This document shows, piece by piece, positions 1 to 8,181 of a DNA stretch of 32,837 nt. The notes under the pieces are model-generated. The model did no database searches and was not told the origin of the DNA. It saw only the letters and a list, made by a program, of their open reading frames with translations. Within the stretch, counting starts at the first letter, position 1. The number at the start of each line of letters is the position of its first letter. This DNA is from Deltaproteobacteria bacterium YD0425bin51 (lineage in GTDB: Bacteria > Desulfobacterota > Desulfobacteria > Desulfobacterales > YD0425bin51): contig PDZS01000053.1 of NCBI GenBank assembly GCA_002753225.1, positions 1-32,837 on the forward strand, in the 5' to 3' direction. The position numbers and the translations under genes were made by a program.

Positions 1-111
1 GAACAGGAAATGATAAGAGATGTGCATGATGGAGAAGGAGTAACGCACTTAAAAGCCTATGATAATTCAAATGGTAAAAAGTGGGCTGTTATCTTATATA
101 TGCACGTATAG
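1..111 (+). CDS. 3' end of an unidentified protein (partial)
   Basis: An open frame enters from the left edge in frame 1 and stops at TAG 109-111. It gives 36 residues ending KKWAVILYMHV. The ordinary codon use and the hairpin downstream (152-178) suggest the real end of a gene. The visible part is too short to assign a family. The rest of the gene lies outside the window. Confidence 0.5.
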   Translation, partial: EQEMIRDVHDGEGVTHLKAYDNSNGKKWAVILYMHV

Positions 112-151
112 AAGAAAATAAGAATATTCAGGGGTGAATGATTAAAAACAA

Positions 152-178
152 GGTGTCTGCTAATGTTGTGCAGGCACC
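152..178 (+). terminator. Hairpin, possible terminator of the edge gene
   Basis: GGTGTCTGC (152-160) pairs with GCAGGCACC (170-178) over 9 bp with one G-U pair and a 9-base loop. A T-rich run follows only at about 199-208, so this is a loose match to an intrinsic terminator. Confidence 0.4.
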
Positions 179-674
179 AATCAAAATATTATTTTATTGA
201 TTTTTTTTAATGAGAATATTATCCCAAGTAGCATTACTTTGAGCATTGATATAGGTGATATAGTTTCTAAAAAATTTAAATTAAATAAAGATTCAGGAGT
301 GATTAAAATTATCTAATATGAAATGCTTAAATTAACAAGACGGTGTTTATTTATGTAGATAAACACCAGTCATTCTAAAATATTATTGTTTTTGTTTAGA
401 TTAGCTATAATTCAACATTTTCAGATAAACTTAACCTTCTATAATCAATAAAAAAAATTTGAAGTTTTACTTCCAATGTGTTAATGACTTTAAAAAGCAG
501 CAAGAAATTAATTGAAGTTAAAATTCTCTTTAGTTTTATAAAAAAACATATAAAAATGATAAAGCTGTCTGCATAGTTAATAAAAAATAGAATAATATCT
601 ATTTTAGCGAAAGAGAGCTTGGTCAAAAGTTAAGAATAGAAAGTCTAATAAGATCAAATGTGTGGGTTTGATTA
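179..674. other. Gene-poor A+T-rich stretch
   Basis: I see no convincing gene here. A 73-codon minus-strand frame at 405-626 has low-complexity composition and no ribosome binding site. The one clear structure is the perfect inverted repeat at 342-367. The stretch may hold the lost 5' part of the decayed gene that follows, too degraded to read. Confidence 0.5.
342..367. repeat. Perfect 9-bp inverted repeat (hairpin)
   Basis: GGTGTTTAT (342-350) and ATAAACACC (359-367) are exact reverse complements around an 8-base loop. A T-rich stretch follows at about 382-396. It could be a terminator for a lost gene, or the end of a mobile element. No flanking gene explains it. Confidence 0.45.
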
Positions 675-1460
675 GTAGCCTATATTAAAAGTTTGATAGA
701 TAACGGCTTCTTTGGAGATAAATTTCCTGATAATGATGGAGTAGTTGGTATAAATAAGTCTACAATGTCTTTGGCCATTTCAGTAGAATTTCAAGAATTA
801 GAATTTCCTTTAAATCCAATAGAAAAACCTGCTACGACTCTTATTCTTGATTTTTTAGAATTTTGTCATGAACATATAGCCAAGCCAATTAAAGATATCT
901 TTCACGATTTTCTTAAAAGATATCGTTTAAGTTTTTATGTAAAGAAAGGTCAATCCTAGTTTAGGAATGAAGTAAATAGAATATTTTATAGAAACAGTAT
1001 TATTTTTGAATTAAAAGGCAATGGACAAATTAGTCGCATTGTTCCTTCTATACTAACTGGACCTTTGAAAAGCCAAATCTTTCAAACTGCTGATTCATTT
1101 TTATATTCAATGCTTGAAAAAGCAGTGGCTAAATATCTTTCTCCAATCTTATCAATTAGATTAGAAGCACTAGAAAAACTTTGGGATGCTTGGGAACGTA
1201 TAAAAACTTTAGAGCAACCAAATGATAAGAAAAAATCAATCAGCATTCTATTAGACAGGACATCAAAAAAACCTAAATTTAGGAAAATGCTTGAACAAGA
1301 AGCATTCAAGTTAACTGACATAGGCAATAATTTCATGATAAGATACACAGAATTAAATAAAACACCAATCGAATTAAGTTGACACATTGATTACTTGTTT
1401 TTCAGAATGTTTGGGATTATTTATCTTGTACTTAGCAAAGGTGTATTTTGTAAATTATAA
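675..1460 (+). pseudogene. Decayed conserved hypothetical protein, possibly HEPN-like defence protein
   Basis: One reading frame continues through two in-frame stops, TAG at 957-959 and TGA at 1380-1382, to TAA at 1458-1460. Conceptual translation is coherent across both stops. It runs from GFFGDKFPDNDG, through ILDFLEFCHEHIAKPIKDIFHDF, FRNEVNRIF and LEKLWDAWERIKTLE, to a C-terminal IGNNFMIRYTE segment. From memory this matches a family of about 280-300 residues with an LWDAWER(I/L)KTLE core and an IGN.F.IRH(S/T)E end, which may be HEPN-like and occurs near defence genes. The family link is recollection. The expected N-terminus is missing: the frame is closed by TGA at 669-671 and no ATG is available. 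The gene sits directly upstream of BREX and is almost certainly inactive, unless the stops are sequencing errors. Confidence 0.65.
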
Positions 1461-1461
1461 T
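1432..1461 (+). promoter_or_regulatory. Candidate promoter for the BREX operon
   Basis: A perfect -10 box TATAAT (1456-1461) lies 16 bases before the brxA start codon. A weak TTAGCA (1432-1437) stands 18 bases upstream as a possible -35. The -10 overlaps the last codon of the decayed gene. The -35 match is poor, so a regulated promoter or a start further upstream is possible. Confidence 0.35.
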
Positions 1462-1477
1462 ATTGCAGGATTAATAA

Positions 1478-2230
1478 ATGAATATTAATTCAGATATAAA
1501 TGTATTAGGCAGTCTGTCCGATTATAGTCTGATATATTTATTTTTGAAAGGAAATAAAGAAACAGGCAATAATAATGAGTCTAACCAAGTATATTCAAAT
1601 ATAAAAACTTTAAGATCCTTTAAAAGATTTAAGTCATCAATAAACAATACTCTTATCAAATTTTATAATCCTAAGATTGAAGCTTTAGTAAGCGATATAC
1701 TTAATAATGAAAAAATTTCTTCTGACAGCCTGCGGGTTTTATTCTGGAATGCTTCAATCAATAATGAATTAATAAATTATCTGAATAAACAAGTCTATTT
1801 CCCTGCTTTTTTCAGCAACAGAGCTACTTTAAAAAAAGATGAGGTTGTTGCCTGTTTAGAAGAACTTAAACAAACTGAAAAATATGTTCAAAAGTGGTCT
1901 TATTCAACAATTAATACCACATCTTCAAAATATCTTACGTTTTTAAAAAAGTTTCTCCTGATGAAAGGAGGCAAAAATAAGACAATAGAACATTTTTATT
2001 TAAGCGATAAATTGTTAATATTATTTGTTTATATATTTTCAGCATTAGAGCCTGATTCTAATCTTATAGAAAGCAAATGGATAGATTATTGTTTTACTGA
2101 AAAGGAGATTTTTATTCATAGAATCATGCAAAAACAATTTATAAAATATTTTAATATTGATTATTCAGGTGATAAATTAAGAATTGAAACAACGGTCTCT
2201 TATGAGGAAATATATAATGAGCTTAAATAA
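1478..2230 (+). CDS. brxA: BrxA, BREX type 1 protein (DUF1819)
   Basis: This is a 250-residue protein and the first gene of the BREX operon. BrxA is a small, all-helical, DNA-binding core component of type 1 BREX phage defence. The central SSKYLTFLKKFLLMKGG segment and the late ALEPDSN...W..YCF region fit the DUF1819 family. The first ~25 residues and the asparagine-rich loop (about residues 26-38) look lineage-specific and make it longer than the typical ~200 residues. The ATG at 1478 is preceded by AGGA at 1467-1470 with good spacing. The stop overlaps the brxB start by 14 bases, so the two are probably translationally coupled. Assignment rests on sequence features plus the unmistakable BREX gene order downstream. 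Confidence 0.85.
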   Translation: MNINSDINVLGSLSDYSLIYLFLKGNKETGNNNESNQVYSNIKTLRSFKRFKSSINNTLIKFYNPKIEALVSDILNNEKISSDSLRVLFWNASINNELINYLNKQVYFPAFFSNRATLKKDEVVACLEELKQTEKYVQKWSYSTINTTSSKYLTFLKKFLLMKGGKNKTIEHFYLSDKLLILFVYIFSALEPDSNLIESKWIDYCFTEKEIFIHRIMQKQFIKYFNIDYSGDKLRIETTVSYEEIYNELK

Positions 2231-2774
2231 TCCTGTAAATGTTATACAGACAACAATGAGGTTGATACAGTCAAATGAAAATTCAAATATCCGTTTAAAT
2301 GCTCATGGAGGCAATTCTATTCTCATGGTCTGCGATCCTATCCATGAGTTACAATATATTAATGAAATTTATAGTCTCATGGATAATGATAAGTATGAAA
2401 TCATTGATCTTAATGATGTTTTTTGTAAATTTGTTTCTGAAAATAAATCTGATATTATAGACAGCTTTGAACTTTTAAAAGGTTCATTAAATCAAATCTT
2501 TAAAAAGCCAGATGGAGAAGAATCTCCAGATTTTTTTGGATTAATTTTAAAAGAAATTGAAAAGAGTCTGTCAGCAGATAAAGTTCCAGTTCTTATAAAT
2601 TCAGGAGTTCTTTATGGCAGCGGTATTGATAATATTCATATAATGGAAAGTGAAATAGTAATGAAATCAGCATTGCCAATAATTATACTCTATCCTGCCG
2701 CTAAGATTAAAGACAAGCTGATGTTTTTGAATAAAAGATCAGCTTCAAAATACAGATGCATGATTGTCGAGTAA
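2217..2774 (+). CDS. brxB: BrxB, BREX type 1 protein (DUF1788)
   Basis: BrxB is a core BREX protein of unknown biochemical activity, needed for host DNA methylation and phage exclusion in studied systems. The protein has 185 residues from the chosen ATG at 2217, which has AGGA at about 2205-2208. An in-frame ATG at 2184 lies deep inside brxA and lacks a good binding site. Family hallmarks are the early SILMVCDPIHELQ segment, the VPVLINSGVLYG strand, and the C-terminal LPIIILYPA...LMFLN and SKYRCMIV blocks typical of DUF1788. It overlaps brxA by 14 bases and is followed after 16 bases by brxC. Confidence 0.87.
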   Translation: MSLNNPVNVIQTTMRLIQSNENSNIRLNAHGGNSILMVCDPIHELQYINEIYSLMDNDKYEIIDLNDVFCKFVSENKSDIIDSFELLKGSLNQIFKKPDGEESPDFFGLILKEIEKSLSADKVPVLINSGVLYGSGIDNIHIMESEIVMKSALPIIILYPAAKIKDKLMFLNKRSASKYRCMIVE

Positions 2775-2790
2775 ATTTAAGGAATCAACT

Positions 2791-5700
2791 ATGAAAATAA
2801 AAGATATTTTAACTATTAACCTGTCTGAAGATATAAAGAACGTAATTGATCTGGAGGATATTTCAGAAGCAGAAATTCAATCTGAAATAGAAAACTATAT
2901 AATCACTGACGGTTTAGCAAAAGAATATTCTGATTTTGCCTCTAAATTCAGTTCAAATATATTGGAAACAGGAGTATGGATATCGGGATTCTATGGTTCA
3001 GGAAAGTCATATTTTGGAAAGCTGTTAGGTTATCTCCTTAGTAATCGGAGTATCTTGGGCACTCCTGCAAGAGATAGGATACTGCAAAGGTTTACAGGTA
3101 TTAACGATGAAGCATTGATTAAAAATTCCCTTGCAAGACTAAATAATGAAACCTGCAGGGTAGTATTTCTTGATGTTGCAAAGCAGGATACTAAAAAAGG
3201 TTTAGCATATACTTTATTTCGTAATTTTTTAAAATCATTGGAACTACCAGAAAACGAGCATGGAGTCTTTTTATATCAGTTGATGATTAATTGCAAGCAG
3301 TCTAATGTCTATAAGTTTATTAATTCAAACTTAAATAAAAACTGGTCTGATATTAAAAACAAGCTGATTGAATACACAAAAGCAACTAAAGCTATTTTTA
3401 TTCAGCAGGGTAATAATGAAGACGACTATAACAATTTACTTACAACTATCCGAAGAAATATTGACCAATTTGACGCTTCATGTTTAAAAGATGAACTCAC
3501 TAATTATTTGCAAACTGCCAAAGGTGAAAAAATTATATTCCTTTTTGATGAAGCCAGTGAGGCTATCAATCAGAATAAATTTAATTTGCTCGATTTGGAA
3601 GGTATAAGCGAATCACTTTCCGCTTTAGGTGGTAAAGTATGGACAATAGCCATTGCTCAGGAAAAGCTTGACGATGTTATCAGAGGATCAAATATCAGCC
3701 GAGCTCAGCTTACCAAAGTAACAGACCGTTTCAAAACTAAAATTCATCTTGAAGCAACTGAAATTGATGTAATCATCCGTAATCGATTATTAAAGAAAAA
3801 AGATGATGCTATAAAACAACTAACAAATCATTATCAGAACAATTCAGGGAAGATAAATGACCATGCAGCATTAAATGCTGCCGGTCTTACTAAAACTGAT
3901 TCTTCAGATACTTATGCAACTTATTACCCATTCTACAGTTATCAGTTTAATTTAATGCAAAACTTTCTATTTGGCACTAAAGGTTATGCTTCTCCCAAAG
4001 TAGCTGCAAGAGGAATGATTATAACCACATACGATATTTTAAAACGCGGATTACAGGAAAATGAATTATTTGAAACAGCTTCAGGCTGGCAGATTGTCAA
4101 ACAAGCTCAACCTCAGCCGCCTGTAAGGCTTGTAAACAGGTATGATAATGCTGAAAGAATTTTAAGGGAAAATAAATCAGATATTTCAGGACGTAAATTA
4201 TTGGAGACCATAAACTTTTTATCAGAAGCTGAAGTTGTTCCCACAACATTGCCTAACATAATAAAATCTTTTATCAGCAGCCCAAAAAACTTTCATCAAA
4301 TGCAGGATGTAATCAAAAAAGCATTGGATGATTTAGTTGAAGCTAAAATTCTTTTATTTTCCAACCACACTTACCGCATTACTTCTGATATAGAACAGAG
4401 GCTTCTCGATGAAATGAACGCTTTTGCTGTTCAAAGTTTTGTAAAGAAAAAACAGATTGTATATGTTTATAAATCTTCACAGTTTATTACTGCATTGAGC
4501 CGCATCACAGATAACAGTCTTCAATATGATTTTTATATTTCAACTGATAATGATGATGAATTGACCAATCCATCACTTAAACAACTTAAAATAAAGCTGA
4601 AAAGTTTATATAGCATAAGTGATGACCGCACTGCCGATATTGAAAAATTAAAAGTGAATCATCAGAATGATAAAGATTTAATTTGCCTGATACCTGATAA
4701 CAGTTCTTTTCAAGAGATTGACAGATTAATAGATGAAATTGAGCGTATTACTTACTTGGAGCAGAAATACAACAATCCTCAATCAGAAGAAGGGCGTGTT
4801 CTTATAAGCTTTTTAACAACAAAATCTGAAAAGGAAAAGCGTTTGAAAGAATTGATAGAACAATCACTTCAAAAAGCTGATTCTGTTTATCTGTTTAATA
4901 TATTTCAGCTAAACAAAGACAATTTTCAATCTGTCCTTCAGAATCAGCAGAGGCAGATGATTCAGAATGTATATACCAAAAGGCTTTCATCCCAGTTAAG
5001 TGATGATGTTGCAGCAAAAGTAATCAAAGAAGGAATTGATACCAAATTGCAGTCATATTTTAATGGAGCAGATTTTAAATTTTTTGACAATCAAGGCAAT
5101 TTCATTGGTGAAAATTTAAAAGCAGTTGAAGAAATACTTTATAAAATCAGAAATACCTTTGTTGAAGGAAATATAATTGCATCAGATTTGCAGCAGCCTC
5201 CTACAGGTTTCACATTTGGAACTGTTATTTCTACTATAGCGGCACTGATGCGGGGCGGAAGGATAATAGCAAAGTCCGGAGGCTTTGAAAAATTTTCTTG
5301 GCGTGACAGCGGAGTGAGTGACATATTTGCCAAAGCCACTGCATTCCGTAAAACATCATTTAAAGCAATTGCCAAATCTCTTTCTGCAAAACAAAAAGAT
5401 GAAATAGTGAAAGCATTGCAGGATTTAAAATGTGAGGAGCATATTAATAAAAAAATTGACTGGAACACTAACGATTTTGATTTAGTCAGCGCTGTTCAGG
5501 AATTAGCAAAACATTTCTGCAATGAAGTTAATTCTATGAGTAAACAGAATAAAGATTTTAATACTCTGTTTAAAAATATCGAAGCGCTAAAAGATAAACT
5601 TTCAGAATTCATTGGTGCAGTGAGTGAGTCAAATTATATTGAAAAAGCAGAGTTTTTTTTAAACAATCAATCAGAATATAAAACCGCTGTTCAATCTATT

Positions 5701-6396
5701 GAAAAAGTAAAAAAGTTTATTCATAATAATCTCCCTAAGCTGTTAAACTGGAAATTGTTTGCAGAAAATGTCAATGACGAATTAAAAAAAGCAGCTAAAA
5801 CAGATGATGCAATAATTCAGCTTATTGCGGAATTTAAAAGTCTTTATGACAATGAAATTGTTAAAAATTTTTCAGCAATTCAGAATAAAGCCCAGCAAAT
5901 CAAGGATAAATATTTCAATCTGATGCAGAATGCCGCTTTTGATATGTCTGAGAAATACAGTCAGTTAAAACTTGATGCAGAAGCTGTCATTAAAGAAATT
6001 CATGCTCTGCCTGCAGGTCTTAATGATGAGGCATTAAACAAGGTTAATCTCCTTTTGCAGTTTGCATCTCAGCGCACTCAAACAAAAATAGAATTAGATT
6101 ATGATGTGAAAGATAAAAACTCACGGTTTACCTATTCTGAAATACTGTCTTATATTGATCTGTTTAACAGCAAAAAGACTGACCTTGAAATTTTAAGATC
6201 GAGTTTGATAAAAACCGAACCAGCCAAAGAAGATGAGGAACAACCTGTTTCTGAAGAGACTAAAATATTTATCACCCATTTCCCTGCTAAAAAACTTAAA
6301 ATAGTCGAATATAAAAGGTGGCTGAGACATGAACTGCAAAAGATAGCAGGAGCAAGAGAGAATGATGAAATAGAGGTTATATATGAGAAACTTTAA
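2791..6396 (+). CDS. brxC: BrxC, large BREX ATPase
   Basis: This is a 1201-residue P-loop ATPase, the usual size of BrxC/PglY (DUF499-like). It is an essential ATPase of the BREX complex and is thought to work with PglX and PglZ on DNA. The Walker A motif GFYGSGKS is at residues 66-73 and the hydrophobic Walker B strand IIFLFDEA at about 248-255. The rest is a long helical region with charged coiled-coil stretches (about residues 650-720 and 900-1120). The frame extends up to a TTG at 2764 inside brxB, but the ATG at 2791 with AAGGA at 2779-2783 is the natural start. The last codons overlap the next gene by 14 bases, coupling the ATPase-nuclease to BrxC translation. No key motif appears damaged. 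Confidence 0.92.
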   Translation: MKIKDILTINLSEDIKNVIDLEDISEAEIQSEIENYIITDGLAKEYSDFASKFSSNILETGVWISGFYGSGKSYFGKLLGYLLSNRSILGTPARDRILQRFTGINDEALIKNSLARLNNETCRVVFLDVAKQDTKKGLAYTLFRNFLKSLELPENEHGVFLYQLMINCKQSNVYKFINSNLNKNWSDIKNKLIEYTKATKAIFIQQGNNEDDYNNLLTTIRRNIDQFDASCLKDELTNYLQTAKGEKIIFLFDEASEAINQNKFNLLDLEGISESLSALGGKVWTIAIAQEKLDDVIRGSNISRAQLTKVTDRFKTKIHLEATEIDVIIRNRLLKKKDDAIKQLTNHYQNNSGKINDHAALNAAGLTKTDSSDTYATYYPFYSYQFNLMQNFLFGTKGYASPKVAARGMIITTYDILKRGLQENELFETASGWQIVKQAQPQPPVRLVNRYDNAERILRENKSDISGRKLLETINFLSEAEVVPTTLPNIIKSFISSPKNFHQMQDVIKKALDDLVEAKILLFSNHTYRITSDIEQRLLDEMNAFAVQSFVKKKQIVYVYKSSQFITALSRITDNSLQYDFYISTDNDDELTNPSLKQLKIKLKSLYSISDDRTADIEKLKVNHQNDKDLICLIPDNSSFQEIDRLIDEIERITYLEQKYNNPQSEEGRVLISFLTTKSEKEKRLKELIEQSLQKADSVYLFNIFQLNKDNFQSVLQNQQRQMIQNVYTKRLSSQLSDDVAAKVIKEGIDTKLQSYFNGADFKFFDNQGNFIGENLKAVEEILYKIRNTFVEGNIIASDLQQPPTGFTFGTVISTIAALMRGGRIIAKSGGFEKFSWRDSGVSDIFAKATAFRKTSFKAIAKSLSAKQKDEIVKALQDLKCEEHINKKIDWNTNDFDLVSAVQELAKHFCNEVNSMSKQNKDFNTLFKNIEALKDKLSEFIGAVSESNYIEKAEFFLNNQSEYKTAVQSIEKVKKFIHNNLPKLLNWKLFAENVNDELKKAAKTDDAIIQLIAEFKSLYDNEIVKNFSAIQNKAQQIKDKYFNLMQNAAFDMSEKYSQLKLDAEAVIKEIHALPAGLNDEALNKVNLLLQFASQRTQTKIELDYDVKDKNSRFTYSEILSYIDLFNSKKTDLEILRSSLIKTEPAKEDEEQPVSEETKIFITHFPAKKLKIVEYKRWLRHELQKIAGARENDEIEVIYEKL

Positions 6397-8128
6397 AGCT
6401 ATTCCTTATGGGATTGCAGATTTTCAAAAGATTCAACAAAATAATTTATATTATGTTGATAAAACAAGGTTTATTCCTGAAATAGAGAAATCAGGAGATT
6501 TTCTATTTCTTATCCGTCCAAGAAGATTCGGTAAATCGCTGTTTTTATCAATTCTCGAAGGATACTATGACATAAGCTGTGAAAAAGAATTTGATACGCT
6601 TTTCCAAGATACATGGATACACGAGCATCCTACTGAAAACAAAAACAAATATCTGATTTTATCTTTTAACTTTTCTGTAGTAAACCCTGATATCAAAGAA
6701 TTGGCTGAATCATTTGAGGATCATGTAAAAAATCAATTTTTCGGTTTTGAATATAAATATAAAAACCTTTTGGATGAAAGCTATTTCAGCACGATGAAAA
6801 ATATTGAAAAAAGCCATTCAAAACTAAATTTTTTGTTGAAATATGCCACTATCAAAGGCTTAAAGGTTTACATCTTAATTGACGAATATGACAATTTTAC
6901 AAACACGATTTTATCTGCTTCTGGAAAAAAATCATATCATGACATAACTCATGGAGAAGGCTTTTTAAGATATTTCTTTAATGTGCTGAAAGGAGGAACA
7001 ACCGGCAAAGGGGCTGGGCTTACAAACCTTTTTATTACTGGAGTCTCACCTGTAACAATGGATGATGTAACAAGCGGATTTAACATTGGTAAAAATATAA
7101 CTACAGATTTCCGTTTCAGCGAAATGCTTGGTCTGACTGAAACTGAAACCCTTGAAATGCTTTCCTATTACAAAAACATTGGACTTCTTAAGCAAGAGCC
7201 TGAAAAATTGTATCCAATAATGACAGAATGGTATAACAATTATAGATTTTCAGAACAAAATGAAGTAAAGGTTTTTAACTCGGATATGGTTTTATACTTT
7301 GTCGATCACTGCATCCAGCTTGGAAGTCCGCCTAAAGACTTAATAGACTACAATGTAAAAACTGATTATAAGAAGCTTAGACATCTTGTAGTTCTCGATA
7401 AACAATTGAATGGAAATTTTTCTAAATTAAAAGAAATAAATGATATTGGAGTGGTATCTTCTGATATAAACATAGGATTTCCAGCCCATAAACTTGTTGA
7501 TTCTGAGAATTTTATTTCTCTTCTTTATTATTTAGGTCTTCTCACTATTGATCATATACAGGAAGGAACGCCTGTATTTAAAATACCTAATTTAACAATA
7601 AAGAAGCTTTTTTATGAGTATTTGAGGGAAGGATTTGTTGATGGTAATGTATTTAGAATGAATTTTTGGGATTTCAGCAAAAAAGTTCAGAAAATGGCAT
7701 ATCATGGTGAATGGGAGAATGTATTTGACTATATTGCTGAAGAGATTAAAAAGCAGACAACTATAAGGGATTATCTTTACGGAGAGGCTGCTATAAGAGG
7801 TTTTTTATTAGCATATATTAATATGGTTGATTTTTTTATAACCCGATGTGAATTTGAGATGAACAAAGGGTTTGCTGACGTTTTTTTTCAACCGTTCTTC
7901 CTTAAATACCCTGACATGAGGTATTCATATCTGATGGAATTAAAGTATATAAAACGAGGAGAATTTAACGAAACAGTTTTAAAAGAAAAGATTGATGAGG
8001 CTTCTAACCAGTTGGAGATTTATGCAAAGGATGAATTTATTGCTAAATCAATAGGAAATACTCTGTTTCAAAAGTTTATTGTTGTATTTAATGGCTGGGA
8101 GATGGTGTATAGGAGAGCGATCTCTTGA
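6383..8128 (+). CDS. AAA-ATPase-like / PD-(D/E)XK nuclease fusion within the BREX operon
   Basis: This is a 581-residue protein of the AAA-ATPase_like (PF09820) plus PD-(D/E)XK_9 (DUF1703) type. The N-terminus has the family signature YVDKTRFIPEI. The P-loop is RPRRFGKS (residues 45-52) and Walker B is VYILIDEYD (about 162-170). The C-terminal nuclease fold keeps its likely catalytic residues: E490, the GFADV aspartate (D499) and MELK (E519, K521), followed by a helix with Q543. The family is widespread and often multicopy, and its activity is largely untested. It is not one of the six BREX type 1 core genes. The ATG lies inside brxC with a 14-base overlap, so it is expressed with the operon and is probably an accessory nuclease or regulator. 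It could also be a selfish passenger. Confidence 0.85.
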   Translation: MRNFKAIPYGIADFQKIQQNNLYYVDKTRFIPEIEKSGDFLFLIRPRRFGKSLFLSILEGYYDISCEKEFDTLFQDTWIHEHPTENKNKYLILSFNFSVVNPDIKELAESFEDHVKNQFFGFEYKYKNLLDESYFSTMKNIEKSHSKLNFLLKYATIKGLKVYILIDEYDNFTNTILSASGKKSYHDITHGEGFLRYFFNVLKGGTTGKGAGLTNLFITGVSPVTMDDVTSGFNIGKNITTDFRFSEMLGLTETETLEMLSYYKNIGLLKQEPEKLYPIMTEWYNNYRFSEQNEVKVFNSDMVLYFVDHCIQLGSPPKDLIDYNVKTDYKKLRHLVVLDKQLNGNFSKLKEINDIGVVSSDINIGFPAHKLVDSENFISLLYYLGLLTIDHIQEGTPVFKIPNLTIKKLFYEYLREGFVDGNVFRMNFWDFSKKVQKMAYHGEWENVFDYIAEEIKKQTTIRDYLYGEAAIRGFLLAYINMVDFFITRCEFEMNKGFADVFFQPFFLKYPDMRYSYLMELKYIKRGEFNETVLKEKIDEASNQLEIYAKDEFIAKSIGNTLFQKFIVVFNGWEMVYRRAIS

Positions 8129-8181
8129 ACTGATCTATTGATCTTAATGTTAAGAAAAAGCTAAAATTAAGGATAAAAATT

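Noticed and set aside
405..626. 73-codon minus-strand frame rich in Phe/Ile/Leu
   Set aside because: There is no binding site, it is low complexity in an A+T-rich region, and no membrane protein family is recognised.
1082..1387. 101-codon minus-strand frame
   Set aside because: It is antisense to the decayed gene, whose + strand translation carries coherent conserved-looking blocks.
5139..5468. 109-codon minus-strand frame inside brxC
   Set aside because: It is fully contained in brxC, antisense and without protein-like features.
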